Of a stretch of DNA of 64,000 nt, positions 11,040 to 19,100 are shown one piece after another. A model generated the notes under the pieces. The model did not search any database. It was not told the DNA's origin and saw nothing but the letters and a program-made list of their open reading frames with translations. The translations under genes and the position numbers were made by a program. Every line of letters starts with the position of its first letter. The stretch's first letter is position 1. This DNA comes from Hirschia sp964342355 (GTDB lineage Bacteria > Pseudomonadota > Alphaproteobacteria > Caulobacterales > Hyphomonadaceae). The DNA lies in NCBI GenBank assembly GCA_964342355.1, contig CAYFFG010000010.1:1-64000 (forward strand), in the 5' to 3' direction.

Positions 11040-11924
11040 ATGATCCATAGGCTGGAAAATCTGTTTGACACCGTAGCAGAATGGCGGCGTGAACTCGTCG
11101 GCAAATATTATCGCTTTGTCGATGGATTAGAAGCGCGCCGAAATGTGAAAGCCGGCGCCGGTCAATTGCGTCCTGAGCAATCTGTTCGCATCGCTCTTCG
11201 GGAAACCCGCGTGCCGGACGGCGTCCGGGTTTATGCCATCGGGGATGTGCATGGTCGTGCTGACTTGCTGCAAAAGCTGTATGACAAGATAAAATCAGAC
11301 CTGGGTGAGAATGGCGCGCCTGGCGAGCAAGCGGCAATTGTTTTCCTGGGCGATTACATCGACCGTGGATTTCAATCACGAGATGTTATTGAGTTCTTGT
11401 CCGCTGGCGCATTTGACGGATTTGAACCGCGGTTCCTGAAGGGCAATCACGAAGAAGCGTTTTTGAAGTTTCTTGATGATGCGAGCATAGGGCCTAAGTG
11501 GGCGGAGTTTGGCGGTCGAGAAACGCTGGTTTCCTATCAGGTTCAGCCGCCTCGGCTGCAGGAAGATCTGGATGATTGGGAGCGCGCGCGCCGCGAGCTG
11601 GTTGATCGCATGCCGACACATCATCGGAGTTTTCTGGATAATCTCGAAGTCTGCCTGACGCTTGGCGATTATGTCTTTGTGCATGCGGGGCTAAAACCCG
11701 GCCTTGCGTTAGAGGATCAATCAGAAAAAGATCTGTTGTGGATCAGAGATGAGTTCTTGTACGACAAAGATCCATTCAAACAGGTGGTTGTTCACGGGCA
11801 CACGCCGATTGCCGAACCGCATCGGGATTTTAGAAGAATTAGCGTCGATACAGGCGCTTATATGAGTGGAAAACTCACCGCTGCCTGTCTTTTTGAGGAT
11901 AAAGTGACTTTTATCTCGACATAG
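11040..11924 (+). CDS. PPP-family serine/threonine protein phosphatase-like metallophosphoesterase
   Basis: A cytoplasmic two-metal phosphoesterase of 294 residues. The metal-binding motifs of the PPP/bacterial PrpA-like family are in order: GDVHGR at 68-73, GDYIDRG at 104-110, GNHE at 135-138, then VHAG and VHGHTP further on. The N-terminal 60 residues are basic and not part of the fold. The substrate may be a phosphoprotein or a small molecule such as diadenosine tetraphosphate; the sequence does not decide. The gene stands alone, with the LysR gene starting 118 bases later on the same strand. Confidence 0.88.
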   Translation: MIHRLENLFDTVAEWRRELVGKYYRFVDGLEARRNVKAGAGQLRPEQSVRIALRETRVPDGVRVYAIGDVHGRADLLQKLYDKIKSDLGENGAPGEQAAIVFLGDYIDRGFQSRDVIEFLSAGAFDGFEPRFLKGNHEEAFLKFLDDASIGPKWAEFGGRETLVSYQVQPPRLQEDLDDWERARRELVDRMPTHHRSFLDNLEVCLTLGDYVFVHAGLKPGLALEDQSEKDLLWIRDEFLYDKDPFKQVVVHGHTPIAEPHRDFRRISVDTGAYMSGKLTAACLFEDKVTFIST

Positions 11925-12041
11925 GGGCTAGGTCTTTCCCTCTGGCAACTTATATCCATCATTCATCTTGTGAAATGACTTAGAGTGTGAGCCGTCACTG
12001 CGCGTTCGCCTTTGGGGATGACCGAACGAGGGGATGTTCAC

Positions 12042-12983
12042 ATGAAGCGTTTTGATCTCAACCTTTTAAACACGTTTGATGCGCTTTGGCGTGAGCGGAA
12101 CGTGACCCGCGCCGCGCGTCGGTTGAATGTGACACAGCCAGCTGTGTCGAATGCGCTGTCACGGCTTAGAGAAACATTTGGCGACGAACTGTTTATCAGA
12201 ACGCCGTCAGGTGTGGAGCCAACCGAGCGGTGTGCGGAAATTGCAATCGACGTGCGTGAAGCGTTACGCCATGTTGAGCGCACATTGGCCTCTCACGACA
12301 CGTTTGATCCAGCAACTTCGGAACGGACCTTCCGTATTGGCGCCTTGGATTACAATGATCATGTGGTGCTGCCGCCATTGATGGAGATGTTGAGAGCCGA
12401 AGCGCCGCTGATTGATCTGCGTATTTCACCCATCCAGCTGAATAACGCCTTTGAGGAACTGGATTCTGGCGATCTTGATTTTCAGTTCTTTGGTGGGACC
12501 GAGCCACCAAAACGGATCACGTTTGAGCACATGATGGATGAACATTTTGTTCTGATCATGCGTGAGGGACACCCTTATTGCTGTGAGAACATGACGCTGG
12601 AAAGTTATGCTGCGCTGACACACATAACGTTTTCAACCCGTGGCGACAGTCACACCAAGATTGATGAGTATCTAGCCGAACAAGGTTTGCAGCGCCGGGT
12701 CGCGCTGACATCCTCACATCATACTTCAATTGCTGAGACTGTGCGGGATACGGATATGGTGGCTTTATCGCCTAGCCGATTAGCGCGCCGTTATGTTTCC
12801 AGTGGCGGCGTGATCGCTGTGAACCCGCCGGTCGAGTTTCCCGGTTTTTCAATGAATCTTTACTGGAGCCGGCGCCTGAACTCAGACCCAGGCGCAATGT
12901 GGCTGCGCGATAAGCTGCGGGAAGTCTGTCTGAGCGTTCCGCCTTACCTGCCGATGAAGGCGCATGCGCATTCCGTGGCTTAA
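12042..12983 (+). CDS. LysR family transcriptional regulator
   Basis: A 313-residue DNA-binding regulator. The N-terminal winged helix is typical (MKRFDLNLLNTFDAL, then NVTRAARRLNVTQPAVSNAL as recognition helix region), followed by the substrate-binding domain (GALDYNDHVVLPPLM onward). The ATG at 12042 is chosen because GAGGGG lies 8 bases upstream; an earlier ATG at 12012 has no site. It converges on metC with only 6 bases between the stops. LysR regulators usually control divergent neighbours, so control of the sulfur operon is possible but not shown. Confidence 0.93.
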   Translation: MKRFDLNLLNTFDALWRERNVTRAARRLNVTQPAVSNALSRLRETFGDELFIRTPSGVEPTERCAEIAIDVREALRHVERTLASHDTFDPATSERTFRIGALDYNDHVVLPPLMEMLRAEAPLIDLRISPIQLNNAFEELDSGDLDFQFFGGTEPPKRITFEHMMDEHFVLIMREGHPYCCENMTLESYAALTHITFSTRGDSHTKIDEYLAEQGLQRRVALTSSHHTSIAETVRDTDMVALSPSRLARRYVSSGGVIAVNPPVEFPGFSMNLYWSRRLNSDPGAMWLRDKLREVCLSVPPYLPMKAHAHSVA

Positions 12984-12989
12984 GTTGGC

Positions 12990-14168
12990 TTAGGTTGAGC
13001 TTGATCTGATCGCGGCAAACCCGTTTTCCAAGTCTGCGATCAGATCTTCAGGGTCTTCCAGGCCGATTGCGAGACGGATAACCGGTCCGGCAAAGTCGGT
13101 TTCTTTGACGGTGCGTTGCATCTGGGGATCGCACACAATCGCAAGACTTTCATAGCCACCGTATGAAAAGCCAAGTCCGAACAGGCTGAGCGCGTTCAGG
13201 AATGCGTTCGCCGTTTTTATGTCTCCGGATTTTAGAACGAAGGAAAAAAGACCCGCACTGCCGGTGAAATCACGTTGCCAGAGTGCGTGGTAACGATCAT
13301 CAGGCAATCCGGGATGCAGGACACGATCGACGTTCGGATGCTGGCTCAACCATTTTGCAATCTCAAGACCTGAGGCTTCATGCCGCTTGAGGCGCACCGC
13401 CATTGTGCGCAGGCCGCGTAGGACGATTGACGCATCCTCTGGTGATAGACAAAGGCCCAGATCGCTGGATGCGTTTTCCAATGCTGTGGCGATAGCGCGA
13501 TCTTTTGTAAGAATGGCGCCTGAGAGGCTGTCGGAATGCCCAGCAGCATATTTGGTTGTCGCCAGGACAGACATATCTACGCCCATTTCCAACGGGTTGA
13601 GATAGACGCCAGACCCCCAGCAATTATCCAATACGGTTTTGACGCCCCGAGCCTGTGCGACGGCAATCAAAGCTTTCGTGTCTGGCACCTCGAATGTCAG
13701 CGATCCGGGCGTTTCAATGATCAACAACTTGGTGTTGTCCTGAATGAGATCGGCAATGCCTGCGCCAATATCAGAATCGTAATAAGTCACAGACCCGCCA
13801 GTGCGTTGTAAAGAGCGATCACAATAACGACGCGTTGGACCATAGGAATTGTCTGGCACAAGCAGATGATCGCCAGCGCCAACAAAGGTGAAAATGGGTA
13901 GGGTGCAGGCCAACAGGCCGGATTCAGTCAGAATACAGTGTTTGGCTTTTTCCAACGCGCACAGCGCTGCCTTTAATTCGTCATGCACCTGCCCGCCACG
14001 AATGCCGTAAGTGCGCGGGGCAGAATAAAGCTCTTCTGCTGTCTCCAGCACAATTGTGGATGCGCGATGAGTTGGCGGATTTACGGCGCCATTCTGACGA
14101 GATGGATCACGGCCTGTGTTGATGAGACGGGTGGATAAACCCTGTCCGGTATTATTTGATTTTGTCAT
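12990..14168 (-). CDS. metC: Cystathionine beta-lyase
   Basis: PLP-dependent Cys/Met metabolism enzyme of 392 residues that cleaves cystathionine to homocysteine, pyruvate and ammonia. The PLP lysine is K206 in ATTKYAAGHSD, with the conserved upstream ETPGSLTFEVPD and DNCWGSGVYL segments. The motifs fit MetC rather than the gamma-lyase/synthase branch (inference from GSLTFEV and TKYAAGHSD). It is the last gene of a minus-strand run cysK-sseA-metC, starting 8 bases after sseA ends. Confidence 0.92.
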   Translation of the reverse strand: MTKSNNTGQGLSTRLINTGRDPSRQNGAVNPPTHRASTIVLETAEELYSAPRTYGIRGGQVHDELKAALCALEKAKHCILTESGLLACTLPIFTFVGAGDHLLVPDNSYGPTRRYCDRSLQRTGGSVTYYDSDIGAGIADLIQDNTKLLIIETPGSLTFEVPDTKALIAVAQARGVKTVLDNCWGSGVYLNPLEMGVDMSVLATTKYAAGHSDSLSGAILTKDRAIATALENASSDLGLCLSPEDASIVLRGLRTMAVRLKRHEASGLEIAKWLSQHPNVDRVLHPGLPDDRYHALWQRDFTGSAGLFSFVLKSGDIKTANAFLNALSLFGLGFSYGGYESLAIVCDPQMQRTVKETDFAGPVIRLAIGLEDPEDLIADLENGFAAIRSSST

Positions 14169-14176
14169 GTCCAGGC

Positions 14177-15043
14177 TCAGTTTTTTTCAATGGGACAGTC
14201 AGGAGATGAGGCCCACTCGCTCCATGAACCATCATAAACAGCCACGTCCTCACGACCGATCCGGGCAAGCGCGAGCGCCAGAATAGACGCCGTCACTCCA
14301 GATCCGCAGGTGGTGACAATTGGTTTTTCAAGATCTGCGCCGGTCGCCCTGAACGCTGCTTTAAGTTGTTCGAGCGGGAGCAGTTTGCCATGCGCGTCGA
14401 TGAGCTTGTCGGATGGTAGGTTAAGCGCGCCGGGCATATGGCCGGAGGAAAGTCCTTTGCGTGGTTCGGGCGCTTCGCCGGTAAAGCGCTTTTCGCCACG
14501 CGCATCAATAATTTGCGCGGACGCATTTTCGACGATCATGCGCATTTCGGTAATGTTTTTTTCTAATGTGGGCGCGCGATTGGCAGTGAACTGGCGTGGT
14601 TCAATAGTGTTGGGGAGGAGGTCTTCCGTCTGGCCGCCAGCATCGACCCAGGCAGATAAACCGCCGTCTAGAACCACAACGTCTTTATGGCCCATCACAC
14701 GCAGCATCCACCAGGCCCGCGCCGAAGCGCAAAACCGGTTCTGGTCATAGACAACAATCCGATACCCGTCTCCAAGCCCCAGTTTCTGCATATGCTGGAT
14801 GAACTGATCTTTGTCCGACATCATGTGTGGGAGGTTGGAGGAGGTATCCGCAATCTCATCAATATCGAAATAAACAGCGCCAGGAATGTGTGCCGTCTCA
14901 TAAAGCTCGCGGCCAGTCTTCTCCGGATTGAGAAAAGGCGGAATCCAGCTTGCGTCAACGATCTTGATATCAGGCGCTTGTGTGCGCTCTTTCAACCATT
15001 CTGCCGTCACAAGTGGCGCATTTGAACGGTCGTTATGGGGCAT
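14177..15043 (-). CDS. sseA: 3-mercaptopyruvate sulfurtransferase
   Basis: Two-domain rhodanese-like enzyme of 288 residues that transfers sulfur from 3-mercaptopyruvate to thiols or cyanide. The active-site loop is CGSGVTA with C246, the loop sequence diagnostic of mercaptopyruvate rather than thiosulfate sulfurtransferases. The inactive N-terminal rhodanese domain covers about 10-140. I place the start at 15043, 5 bases after the cysK stop, with GGAAG upstream; a start at 15064 overlapping cysK is the alternative. Clustering with cysK and metC points to cysteine and methionine turnover. Confidence 0.93.
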   Translation of the reverse strand: MPHNDRSNAPLVTAEWLKERTQAPDIKIVDASWIPPFLNPEKTGRELYETAHIPGAVYFDIDEIADTSSNLPHMMSDKDQFIQHMQKLGLGDGYRIVVYDQNRFCASARAWWMLRVMGHKDVVVLDGGLSAWVDAGGQTEDLLPNTIEPRQFTANRAPTLEKNITEMRMIVENASAQIIDARGEKRFTGEAPEPRKGLSSGHMPGALNLPSDKLIDAHGKLLPLEQLKAAFRATGADLEKPIVTTCGSGVTASILALALARIGREDVAVYDGSWSEWASSPDCPIEKN

Positions 15044-15048
15044 AAGCG

Positions 15049-16053
15049 TTACGCTTCCATCCACTTAGGAACAGGAAGCCCTTTCTCCTTTAGGAAAACA
15101 GGGTTGTAGAGTTTCGACTGATAGCGATTTCCATAGTCACACAGCATGGTCACGATAGTGTGGCCGGGGCCCATATCCTTGGCCATGCGGATCGCGCCAG
15201 CAATGTTGATACCCGCTGACCCGCCAAGGCATAAGCCCTCTTCAACTGTCAGATCAAACAGGATTTCCAACGCTTCGGCGTCTGTCAGACGATAAGCGTC
15301 GTCCAGTTCCAACCCTTCAAGGTTGGCGGTGATACGGCCCTGACCAATGCCCTCGGTGATGGAGGTGCCTTCAGATTTAAGCTCACCATTCTTGTAATAG
15401 CCGTAAAGCGCTGCGCCGCCAGGATCAGAGATTGCGCAACGAATGTCTTTGTTACGCTCTTTGAGCGCCATTGTGACGCCTGCCAGCGTGCCGCCAGAAC
15501 CGACTGCACATGTAAACCCATCGACCTTGCCGTCTGTCTGTTCCCAGATTTCCGGGCCGGTTGTGTCGATGTGGGCTTGGCGATTGGCGACATTGTCAAA
15601 CTGGTTGGCCCAGATCGCGCCGTTTTCAGATTTAGCCGCTATTTCTTCAGCAAGGCGCCCGGAATATTTCACGTAATTGTTTGGGTTAGAATAGGGGACG
15701 GCATCAACCTCTATCAGTTCCGCGCCGAGAAGGCGGATGGCGTCTTTCTTTTCCTGGCTTTGGGTGCGCGGCATGACGATGACAGAGCGATAGCCGAGCG
15801 CGTTACCGACAACGGTGAGGCCTATGCCAGTGTTTCCTGCGGTGCCTTCGACAATCACGCCGCCGGGTTGAAGCAGACCTTTCTTCTCAGCGTCACGGAT
15901 GATGCCAAGCGCAGCCCGATCTTTAACCGACTGCCCAGGATTTAAAAACTCAGCTTTGCCAAGAATCGTACAGCCAGTCAGCTCAGAGGCCTTGCGCAGT
16001 TTGATCAGCGGCGTGTCGCCAATCGCGTCAACGATATTATTTTTAATGGTCAT
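15049..16053 (-). CDS. cysK: Cysteine synthase A (O-acetylserine sulfhydrylase)
   Basis: PLP enzyme of 334 residues that makes cysteine from O-acetylserine and sulfide. The PLP lysine is K44 in NPGQSVKDRAA, followed by the substrate-binding loop EGTAGNTGIG and the phosphate-binding loop GSGGTLAG. The SVKDR/long C-terminal extension form is common in alphaproteobacteria. It heads the cysK-sseA-metC run; the 127 bases before it, up to the MarR gene stop, should contain the promoter. Confidence 0.95.
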   Translation of the reverse strand: MTIKNNIVDAIGDTPLIKLRKASELTGCTILGKAEFLNPGQSVKDRAALGIIRDAEKKGLLQPGGVIVEGTAGNTGIGLTVVGNALGYRSVIVMPRTQSQEKKDAIRLLGAELIEVDAVPYSNPNNYVKYSGRLAEEIAAKSENGAIWANQFDNVANRQAHIDTTGPEIWEQTDGKVDGFTCAVGSGGTLAGVTMALKERNKDIRCAISDPGGAALYGYYKNGELKSEGTSITEGIGQGRITANLEGLELDDAYRLTDAEALEILFDLTVEEGLCLGGSAGINIAGAIRMAKDMGPGHTIVTMLCDYGNRYQSKLYNPVFLKEKGLPVPKWMEA

Positions 16054-16180
16054 GGTGTGAAAACCTGGAAGTACGAGAAAGAGTCGTTCAGATTAAAAAG
16101 GGTATTAAGCTGCGTGCCTGCATTCAAGTCTATGCGAGCTAATGCCTGTGTTTATATTTTCAAAGAAACGCGAGGAGCGA

Positions 16181-16624
16181 TTAAACGCCGTACTTCATTG
16201 TGAATTTGCGGATGCAGGCAAAATAACCTGGCAAAACATTGTGAAGGTTGGTTTTGCCAGCGTCTGTCAGCGTCACGAGCTTGGCGCGTTTGTCGCGTTT
16301 GTCGCCGGTCAATGTAACAAGACCTGCATCGCTTAGATCCTTGATGGTGCGCGTGATAACAGGGCGTGAAACGTCAATCTTGTTGGCGATTTCATGAATA
16401 AAGAGCGCGTCTTTTTCCGGCTCCCGGTCGATTACAACAAGAATAAGAAACTTGAGTTGAGATAACTGATGGCGGGCAAAATATTTTTCGATGTCTCTCA
16501 CCAGCACGCTGGCTTTACGCATCATTTCCAGCGCGCTGAGGATTTCTTTCGGCCCTATGTCGTCTGCGAGGTCCTGATAGCCCTCGATCATACGCTTTGA
16601 CGGTAGGTCCTTAAGAAAAAACAT
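16181..16624 (-). CDS. MarR family transcriptional regulator
   Basis: A 147-residue winged-helix protein. The recognition region (LFIHEIANKIDVSRPVITRTIKDLSDAGLV) is followed by the wing with the conserved DKRDKRAKLVTLTDAG. It starts 5 bases after the monooxygenase gene, so the two form an operon. The paired enzyme suggests a response to a small aromatic or quinone-like compound (inference). No clear ribosome site precedes the ATG, so translation is probably coupled. Confidence 0.9.
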   Translation of the reverse strand: MFFLKDLPSKRMIEGYQDLADDIGPKEILSALEMMRKASVLVRDIEKYFARHQLSQLKFLILVVIDREPEKDALFIHEIANKIDVSRPVITRTIKDLSDAGLVTLTGDKRDKRAKLVTLTDAGKTNLHNVLPGYFACIRKFTMKYGV

Positions 16625-16629
16625 AATTG

Positions 16630-16926
16630 CTAACTGGGGGTAAGTTTCGACAGGATTGTAATCTCAAGCGGCGCAGCAAGCCATTCCTCATAATGACGCA
16701 TCACAGCTTGCGTGTAGGGCTGCTCGTGATGAAGTTTAAGCGCTAGTTCGTTTTCAAACTCTTCATATAAAAAGAGATTTTCTTGGTTACTGTCCTGATG
16801 CAGGACAAATTGGAGACATTCTGGCTCATTTAGCGTGTCAGAAATAATTGCCAGTAACGCGTTTTTAGCCTGCTCAAAGAACTCTGGTTTTGGTGTGATT
16901 TTGGCGATGACGAACAGGGTGGACAT
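16630..16926 (-). CDS. Antibiotic biosynthesis monooxygenase (ABM) domain protein
   Basis: A 98-residue ferredoxin-like protein of the ABM/YgiN type. The start at 16926 (MSTLFVIAKITPKP) has GGAG 8 bases upstream; 22 further residues upstream in the open frame are unlikely. The family pattern is seen in NALLAIISDTLNEPECLQF and LFLYEEFENELAL. Relatives are cofactor-independent oxygenases acting on quinols or heme-like substrates. It is co-transcribed with the MarR gene. Confidence 0.88.
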   Translation of the reverse strand: MSTLFVIAKITPKPEFFEQAKNALLAIISDTLNEPECLQFVLHQDSNQENLFLYEEFENELALKLHHEQPYTQAVMRHYEEWLAAPLEITILSKLTPS

Positions 16927-17107
16927 GAAAATAGCTCCATAATAATTAGCATGATACATAAATGGGGTGTGTCGAGCCGGTTTCAATACCATTGATCGTA
17001 GAGATCAGCTTATTCGCCAGAAGAAATGCAACCGCGAGATTGGCGCCAGTGGCGCGGCGATATAGCGTTGGCGAATGTGGGGTCGCTTCGATATGAGCGG
17101 GGAAAGC

Positions 17108-18100
17108 ATGCGCGCATTTACGTTTCGCCGCTATGGCGGTGTCGATGAGCTGAGGCTTGAGGAGATATCGCGACCAGAACCAAAGCCAGACGAAGTGCTG
17201 GTGCGTGTTAAAGCTGTGTCTTTAAATGATTGGGATTATGAGCTGTTGCATGGACGACCATTCGTCAACAGACTCTCTTACGGCATGTCAAAGCCAAAAA
17301 TTTCCATTTTAGGATCAGACATAGCGGGCGTTGTAGAAGCGGTTGGTGAAGATGTTGTCGATCTTGAAATCGGCGACGCCGTTTTTGGCGATCTGAGCTT
17401 TGAAAAGTTTGGCGGCTTTGCCGACTATGTCTGCGCGCCTGAAAAATGTCTGCACAAGAAACCGGAAGGCATGTCATTTGAAGAGGCGGCAGCGATTCCG
17501 CAAGCTGGCATGCTGTGCTTTCAGGCTTTGTTTGATGCGGCCAGCATCAATATGAACAAGCGCATTCTGATCAATGGCGCCGGTGGCGGTGTTGGCACTT
17601 TTGCTTTGCAGATCTTGCAACCCTTTAATCCGGACATCACGGTTGTGGACAGGGAAGAAAAGCTCGATCGGTTGATAGAGTTAGGCGCAAATTGTGCGTT
17701 TGATTATCGCAATGTCGATTTTACGCGCACCGGCGAAACCTACGACATTATTATTGATGTGCAGACGCGGCGCAGCGCAGGGGATTATGCGCGCGCATTG
17801 GAAAAACAGGGTGTCTATGTTTCGCTGGGCGGGGATATTGGCAAAGTGTTCAAGTGTCTTTTCTGGTCTCCATTTATATTCTTGTTTGCAGGAAAACACC
17901 TGAAAGTCGTGATGCTAAAACCAAACCGGGATCTGGCTTTCTTTGCTGATCAGTATCAGCAGGATTTGATAAAACCTGTGATCGACAGTGTGTTTGCCTT
18001 TGATGATCTGCCACGCGCCATGGAAAAGTTTGGCGCCAGCTTGCAGGTCGGCAAAATAGTCGTGACCATGAGCGGGAAGGAAGAATCGCAAAGCGCCTGA
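17108..18100 (+). CDS. NAD(P)-dependent zinc-free alcohol dehydrogenase / quinone oxidoreductase
   Basis: Medium-chain dehydrogenase/reductase of about 330 residues. The N-terminal GroES-like fold starts MRAFTFRRYGG, and the nucleotide-binding loop is INGAGGGVGTFALQ. The structural and catalytic zinc cysteines of classical alcohol dehydrogenases are absent, as in quinone oxidoreductases. I choose the ATG at 17108 because family members start at this residue and GGGGA precedes it; ATGs at 17075 and 17093 are in frame. It is divergent from the MarR/ABM pair and may belong to its regulon (inference). Substrate unknown. Confidence 0.88.
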   Translation: MRAFTFRRYGGVDELRLEEISRPEPKPDEVLVRVKAVSLNDWDYELLHGRPFVNRLSYGMSKPKISILGSDIAGVVEAVGEDVVDLEIGDAVFGDLSFEKFGGFADYVCAPEKCLHKKPEGMSFEEAAAIPQAGMLCFQALFDAASINMNKRILINGAGGGVGTFALQILQPFNPDITVVDREEKLDRLIELGANCAFDYRNVDFTRTGETYDIIIDVQTRRSAGDYARALEKQGVYVSLGGDIGKVFKCLFWSPFIFLFAGKHLKVVMLKPNRDLAFFADQYQQDLIKPVIDSVFAFDDLPRAMEKFGASLQVGKIVVTMSGKEESQSA

Positions 18101-18124
18101 CGGCGCTCGATCTCATGTAAATGC

Positions 18125-18961
18125 ATGGCTGAATGGACTGATATTGGCATATCTTTGGGGGGGCGTCTGTTTGGAGAAACGGACGTTATCCTGGATGTTT
18201 TAACGCCTGAACGCGGTCGGGTGCGCGGACTGGTCTATGGTGGCGTGTCTCAGAAGAAACGTGCGTTGATCGAAGCGGGTAACACCATATCCATCCAGTG
18301 GCGTGCGCGGGCTGAAGGCAATTTGGGCCACTTTGCCGTCGCCGAATCGCAAAGAGAGCGGGCATCGCGATATATGTCTGATCCGCTTGCGTTGGCGGCT
18401 TTAACAGCGGCGACGGACATTCTGCGCGAGGGCTTACCGGAAGGCGAAGCAAAATCGGGCCTGTTTGAAGCAACCGAAACCTTACTTGACCTCTTAGGGG
18501 ACCCAGACATCTGGCCGGCGCTTTTCATCAAATGGGAGTTGGGCCTTCTGCGCATGCTCGGCTATGGGCTCAATCTTGATAAATGCGCGCTATCGGGCGC
18601 CAATGACGGGCTCACGCATGTCAGTCCGCGAACGGGGCGGGCTGTGCGTGGCTCCGAAGCGGAAGACTATCTGGATAAGCTGTTAGCGCTGCCAGCTTTT
18701 CTCACAGATTCGACGGCGCCGCCGACCCCGATTGATATTGGATCAGGCTTTCAGCTGACAGGGTATTTCCTTACCCGCAGATTATTTGCTGACTTTAATC
18801 GCGACGCCCCGGATGCGCGTTATTTCATGCTGGAAAGGTTGAGTAAATCAGGCCGACTTGCCCATGCGGCAAAGCCTGAGAGGGAGACCGCGCCACTCAA
18901 GGAAGACAATCCCAAAAAGCTAGGCAAACACATCCGACCAAAGATTAATCGCGGGACGTGA
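18125..18961 (+). CDS. recO: DNA repair protein RecO
   Basis: RecF-pathway mediator that loads RecA on SSB-coated gaps. The 278 residues contain the N-terminal OB-fold (GRLFGETDVILDVLTPERGRVRGLVYGG) and the helical C-terminal domain. The usual zinc-finger cysteines of RecO are mostly missing: only one cysteine (NLDKCALSG) remains at the expected site. The C-terminus is long and basic. It follows the oxidoreductase gene by 24 bases. Confidence 0.95.
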   Translation: MAEWTDIGISLGGRLFGETDVILDVLTPERGRVRGLVYGGVSQKKRALIEAGNTISIQWRARAEGNLGHFAVAESQRERASRYMSDPLALAALTAATDILREGLPEGEAKSGLFEATETLLDLLGDPDIWPALFIKWELGLLRMLGYGLNLDKCALSGANDGLTHVSPRTGRAVRGSEAEDYLDKLLALPAFLTDSTAPPTPIDIGSGFQLTGYFLTRRLFADFNRDAPDARYFMLERLSKSGRLAHAAKPERETAPLKEDNPKKLGKHIRPKINRGT

Positions 18962-19046
18962 TGCGCGTGAAGTCCTCGTTTCGTACAGCTATTATTAATT
19001 GACCGTGAAACAGTAAGGAAGTACTTTTCTGTAGGCTCGTTCAACT

Positions 19047-19064
19047 GGTTCTTATTCAAGAACC
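19047..19064. promoter_or_regulatory. Inverted repeat upstream of the Sel1 gene
   Basis: GGTTCTT and AAGAACC form a perfect 7-base inverted repeat with a 4-base spacer, 37 bases before the GTG start of the Sel1-repeat gene. It is not followed by a T tract, so it is more likely an operator or leader hairpin than a terminator. The regulator is unknown. Confidence 0.35.
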
Positions 19065-19100
19065 GAAGGCGAATGGACTAGCTGTTTTGGGGGGACTTTC

